Shown piece after piece: positions 61,081-64,000 of a stretch of DNA of 64,000 nt (its first letter is position 1; every line of letters begins with the position of its first letter). A program made the position numbers and the translations under genes. The notes beneath the pieces are model-generated. The model worked only from the letters and a program-made list of their open reading frames with translations. It was not told the DNA's origin and made no database searches. This DNA comes from Egicoccus sp. AB-alg2 (GTDB taxonomy: Bacteria; Actinomycetota; Nitriliruptoria; Nitriliruptorales; Nitriliruptoraceae): contig NZ_JBGUAX010000006.1 in the NCBI RefSeq assembly GCF_041821065.1, positions 62,001 through 126,000 of the forward strand, given 5' to 3'.

Positions 61081-62511
61081 ATGGCCGAAGGACCTGAGGG
61101 GCGAGCTGGTGGCGAGGGCGGGCTGCCGCTCGAGGTGCGCGAGGAGTTCCGCCGCCGCGACATACAGATCGGCGGTGGCGCCACACCCTTCGCCTACCGC
61201 CGCGACCAACTCCTGCTGCCGGCGGGACAGGTCCGGGCGGCCGAACGCTCCCGCACCTTCCGCGACCGGCGGCTGCTCGCGGACGCGGAGCCACTGGAGG
61301 CATCCGACGGCGCCATCGTGCGGGTGCGGGTCGAACAGGCCTGCGACGTGGAACGGGAACTGTGCGATCGCGGGGTGCCGGCACGACTGAACCACGTCGT
61401 CTTCAGCGGCGTCGGCCCGACGTGGTCGGCCAATCCGGCCTACCAGGGCAACCCCGCCTACCAAGGCAACCCCGCCTACCAAGGCAACCCCGCCTACCAA
61501 GGCAACCCCGCCTACCAAGGCAACCCCGCCTACCAAGGCAACCCCGCCTACCAAGGCAACCCCGCCTACCAGGGCAACCCCGTCCAAGCCGTGTCGACCG
61601 CCATCGCTGCCACCCCGTTGCCGGCCTGGCAGCGGCAGGAAGGCGGCGGTCCGCTCATCGCGGTCCTCGACACGGGTTTGCAGACGGACGGCGAGCCGTC
61701 GTCGGAGCCCTACGTGCCCGGCACCACCCGCACGGTGCGACACGCCGCGCTGCGCGCGCACTCACCCATGCCGGAGACCTGGCGGCTGTCGCCGTTGGAC
61801 CACGACCCGCGATGCGACGAGGACATCCCCGACGAGAACGAGGACGGTTTCCTGGACCGGGCGGCGGGCCACGGGACATTCATCGCCGGGATCCTGGCGC
61901 GGCTGTGCCCGAGCGCCGAGATCCGCTGCGAGGGCGCGATGTCGAGCTTCGGTGACGGCGACGACTTCACGATGGCGGCCGCGCTGGGCGAGGTGCTCGC
62001 GGAGGGCCGCCCCTGCCTGATCAACCTCTCGTTCGGAGGCTACTCGGAACACGATGAGCCGCCGGCGGCGATGCGCGACATCCTGCGCCGGCACGTGGGC
62101 CCGGACGACGAGACGGTCGTCGTGGCCTCGGCGGGCAACGACGGCACCTGCCGCCCGAGCTGGCCGGCCGCCTTCGACGGGGTGATCGCGGTCGGCGCGC
62201 TGTCGGACGGCGGCCAGCCGGCGTGGTTCACCAACTGGGGCCACTGGGTCGACGCCTGCGCACCGGGCGTCGACGTGGTCAGCACCTTCCTGCACCACGA
62301 CGGGGTGAAGGTGCGCGGCCGGACCCACGAACGCTTCGAAGGGTGGGCGAGCTGGTCGGGCACGTCGTTCGCGGCGCCGAAGGTCGTGGCCGCGATCGCG
62401 CGGGAGATGGTGGCGACCGGAGCCAGCCCCCGCGAGGCGGCCCGACGCGTCGTCCACGCACACGGCCTGTACCGGATGCCGAACCTGGGCACGCTCGTCA
62501 ACCTCGTGTGA
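61081..62511 (+). CDS. Subtilisin-like (S8) protease with NPAYQG repeat linker
   Basis: 476 residues, no signal peptide. Residues 1-117 form an N-terminal domain (PLEVREEFRRRDIQIGGGAT, VRVRVEQACDVERELC). Residues 118-165 are eight perfect NPAYQG repeats, followed by NPVQ. Residues about 185-470 are the S8 domain with triad D197 (VLDTGL), H264 (GHGTFIAGI) and S429 (SGTSFAAPK), plus oxyanion Asn in ASAGNDGT. Lacking a secretion signal, it is probably cytosolic or exported by another route. Divergent from the CHAT gene across 52 bp; ATG 61081 follows GGGGAC. Confidence 0.93.
   Translation: MAEGPEGRAGGEGGLPLEVREEFRRRDIQIGGGATPFAYRRDQLLLPAGQVRAAERSRTFRDRRLLADAEPLEASDGAIVRVRVEQACDVERELCDRGVPARLNHVVFSGVGPTWSANPAYQGNPAYQGNPAYQGNPAYQGNPAYQGNPAYQGNPAYQGNPAYQGNPVQAVSTAIAATPLPAWQRQEGGGPLIAVLDTGLQTDGEPSSEPYVPGTTRTVRHAALRAHSPMPETWRLSPLDHDPRCDEDIPDENEDGFLDRAAGHGTFIAGILARLCPSAEIRCEGAMSSFGDGDDFTMAAALGEVLAEGRPCLINLSFGGYSEHDEPPAAMRDILRRHVGPDDETVVVASAGNDGTCRPSWPAAFDGVIAVGALSDGGQPAWFTNWGHWVDACAPGVDVVSTFLHHDGVKVRGRTHERFEGWASWSGTSFAAPKVVAAIAREMVATGASPREAARRVVHAHGLYRMPNLGTLVNLV
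61432..61575 (+). repeat. Eight 18-bp tandem units encoding NPAYQG
   Basis: Units start at 61432, 61450, 61468, 61486, 61504, 61522, 61540 and 61558; a partial ninth (AACCCCGTCCAA, NPVQ) follows. Units 2-7 are nearly identical in DNA, so the array expanded recently or is kept uniform by slippage/conversion; the first and last use slightly different codons. It lies between the N-terminal domain and the protease domain of the S8 gene. Confidence 0.95.
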
Positions 62512-62589
62512 GGAGGCTTCCCGGCCGTGCCGAGCCGGGCCTGCGGCATCGGACGTTCTGCCGTCGGACACCGCGCCGGCGGCGGCCCC

Positions 62590-63537
62590 TCAGCGCATGC
62601 GCGCGAGCAGGGCCTGCAGCCGGGCACGGGCCGCGGCGTCCGACCAGGCCTCGAACCGAACGGCGAACGCGGCGCGGGCCGCGTCACGCTGCAGGTCCAG
62701 TTCGACGAGCATCCGGTCGAGCGCCGCCTCGGGCAGGTCCGCCCCCGCGCCCGGGCCGCCGTGCCCGTCCGTGCGCAGCCCACGCAGCCAGGCCGCTGCC
62801 ACCTCGGCGTCCTGGTGGGCACCGAGGACGTCCTGCAGCTCCCGCAGCGCAGCGACGATCGCCCGGCTGCGGCTGCGCCCGCCCAGGCCACCGAAGGCGT
62901 CGAGGAGGTAGCGCAGGCGTTTGGCGTCCCTGCGCAGCCGGTGCAGTTCGCTGCCGGGCGCCGCGCTCGTGAGCGCACGTCCGCGCTGCAGCACCCGCTG
63001 TTGGGCGCCCTCGATGCGTTCGGCGGCGACCCGGCCCAGCGGCGCATCGGCGTCGCGGCCACCCCGCACCCACGCGTCGGGCAGATCGAGCCAGGCCCGC
63101 CAGTCCCGACGCAGCTGGTTGCCACGGGGCGAGGCCAGCGCCTCGGCGGCGGCCCGTCGGGTGGCGGTGCGACGACGCTCGAGCAGCTCGCCGACCTGCG
63201 CCAGCGCGGCCACCTCGGCGTCCGACGCCTCGTCGGTCGGTACCGGCCAGCGGACGCGCTGGACGTCCAGGTCGCGGGCCGGCCCGGTCACCCGGCCGAG
63301 CCATCGCAAGGCCTCGGCCTGGTCGCGGCGCACGATCGCGGGCAGGACCCGCCGACCCGCCGCCAGCAGGGACCGGGTCCGGCGACTGGCCACCCGGAGG
63401 TCGTGCAACACCTCGGGATCGTCGTCCTCGAGCCCGTGCCAGGTGGCCTCGATCGTGTCGGCCAGTCGCCGCAGCGCGCTGCGGTAACCGGGCAGCGCCG
63501 GTCGCCGGCGGTCGCCGTGGCCGAAGGTCTTCCCCAT
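62590..63537 (-). CDS. CHAD-domain protein
   Basis: 315 residues, all-helical CHAD domain: HDLRVASRRTRSLL and ELHRLRRDAKRLRYLLDAFG with the basic/His residues that bind polyphosphate in studied members. Convergent with the S8 gene on one side and divergent from a CYTH-domain gene on the other (39 bp). CHAD and CYTH domains are often fused or neighbouring; together they act on or bind polyphosphate or nucleotides. ATG 63537 chosen from the domain frame; the Shine-Dalgarno is weak. Confidence 0.9.
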   Translation of the reverse strand: MGKTFGHGDRRRPALPGYRSALRRLADTIEATWHGLEDDDPEVLHDLRVASRRTRSLLAAGRRVLPAIVRRDQAEALRWLGRVTGPARDLDVQRVRWPVPTDEASDAEVAALAQVGELLERRRTATRRAAAEALASPRGNQLRRDWRAWLDLPDAWVRGGRDADAPLGRVAAERIEGAQQRVLQRGRALTSAAPGSELHRLRRDAKRLRYLLDAFGGLGGRSRSRAIVAALRELQDVLGAHQDAEVAAAWLRGLRTDGHGGPGAGADLPEAALDRMLVELDLQRDAARAAFAVRFEAWSDAAARARLQALLARMR

Positions 63538-63576
63538 CTCTCGCCCACCTGGCAGGCCATGGGGCACGATGCGCGC

Positions 63577-64000
63577 ATGGCGGTCGAGATCGAGCGGGCA
63601 TTCGTGGCGCCACGCGTCCCCGACGCGGCGCTGCTCGGTGCCGGCCTGCCACTGCGTCAAGGCTACGTCGGTCGTGACACCGACACCGAGATTCGGATCC
63701 GGATCCAGCCGGGGGCGGCCACCTTGACCATCAAGCTCGGCCGCGGACTGCGGCGCACGGAGATCGAGCTGCCCGTCCCGGCCGACGAGGCCGAACTGCT
63801 GTGGGAGCACACGGCGGGCCGGCGGCTCGAGAAGGTCCGCTACCGGGTCCCCGTCGACGGGCTGGTGGCCGACGTCGACGTGTTCACCGACGCGCGCCTC
63901 GCGGGCCTGTGCCGCATCGAGGTGGAGTTCGCGTCGGAGCCGGACGCGCACGCGTTCGTGCCGCCGGCCTGGTTCGGCCGCGAAGTGACCGGCGACCCGC
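63577..64000 (+). CDS. CYTH-domain protein (3' end cut by window edge)
   Basis: At least 141 residues, open to the window edge. Starts MAVEIERAFV, the E-x-E of the CYTH ExExK signature (here EIERAF), with strands RIRIQPGAATLTIKLG, RTEIELPVPADEAELL, EKVRYRVPV and LCRIEVEFAS. CYTH enzymes hydrolyse triphosphates or polyphosphate or make cAMP. ATG 63577 is 39 bp from the divergent CHAD gene, so the pair probably shares a control region. Confidence 0.88.
   Translation, partial: MAVEIERAFVAPRVPDAALLGAGLPLRQGYVGRDTDTEIRIRIQPGAATLTIKLGRGLRRTEIELPVPADEAELLWEHTAGRRLEKVRYRVPVDGLVADVDVFTDARLAGLCRIEVEFASEPDAHAFVPPAWFGREVTGDP

Noticed and set aside
61432-61575. Tandem 18-bp repeats as a CRISPR array
   Set aside because: Units are directly adjacent with no spacers and are in frame inside the S8 protease; they encode NPAYQG.
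1-64000. tRNA or rRNA genes, insertion sequences, att sites, replication origin
   Set aside because: No GGTTCRANTCC-type T-arm with cloverleaf, no transposase or integrase motif, no DnaA-box cluster recognised on either strand; absence judged by eye only.

Overview
The window is a very GC-rich actinobacterial chromosome segment with densely packed genes on both strands. Actinobacteria are indicated by several things: short leaders with TTG-type -35 and TANNNT -10 hexamers, frequent GTG starts, a SigG-like ECF sigma factor with a SnoaL-type tail, an ANTAR regulator, a zinc anti-sigma factor, bacterial Ku plus a stand-alone LigD-type polymerase domain, HxlR regulators, and DUF2277/DUF2905/DUF2007/DUF4349/DUF5655-type proteins. 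A deep actinobacterial lineage such as Nitriliruptoria would fit, but this is a guess; no rRNA or tRNA gene is present to test it.

Layout. 1-9.9 kb: YigZ/IMPACT protein (cut by the window edge), DUF2277, a lone GvpA-type protein, an ECF sigma/zinc anti-sigma pair, SDR plus QueA-like pair, an amine-oxidase-type flavoprotein, a response-regulator/thioredoxin-reductase fusion and an agmatinase. 9.7-9.9 kb: three tandem copies of a hairpin-forming ~61-bp repeat. 9.9-20.6 kb: coiled-coil protein and Ku, a SigG-like sigma, STAS protein, cyclopropane-fatty-acid synthase, a cytosolic HtrA-like protease divergent from HxlR across a dyad operator, small membrane proteins, an MFS exporter and a class V aminotransferase. 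20.8-25.6 kb: a photolyase/cyclase/DJ-1 membrane-protein operon divergent from a GlxA-type regulator. 25.7-32.7 kb: Lnt-like acyltransferase, acylphosphatase, DUF2007, prolyl-tRNA synthetase, NUDIX, MSMEG_6728-like and DapA-like genes. 32.7-36.9 kb: a siderophore ABC importer operon behind a probable IdeR/DtxR box. 37-44 kb: DUF4349 lipoprotein, ANTAR-GAF-PAS regulator, pgl-zwf, a hydrolase, a cupredoxin. 44.1-48.9 kb: an orphan TPP riboswitch and a sulfur module (persulfide dioxygenase-rhodanese, rhodanese-DUF2892, TauE, GntR). 48.9-56.8 kb: flavin monooxygenase pair, metA-metY, a methyltransferase, a GlsB/YeaQ protein, a broken GNAT gene and a LigD-type polymerase.

The most interesting part is 57.2-62.5 kb. 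An apparent operon encodes a TPR-CHAT (caspase-like) protein, a sigma-70 factor and a 159-residue protein of unknown fold. It diverges, across only 52 bp, from a subtilisin-like protease whose catalytic domain is preceded by eight perfect NPAYQG hexapeptide repeats. TPR-CHAT proteases acting on a sigma-factor regulator are known from the type III-E CRISPR (Craspase) system. Here there is no CRISPR, but the same protein types sit together with a second protease, so a proteolysis-controlled sigma circuit is a reasonable hypothesis. A CHAD/CYTH pair (polyphosphate-related families) follows at the right edge, the CYTH gene being cut by the window end.

Calls rest on reading translated motifs and context only; no database search was possible. 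Starts were chosen from Shine-Dalgarno spacing, coupling overlaps and family N-termini.
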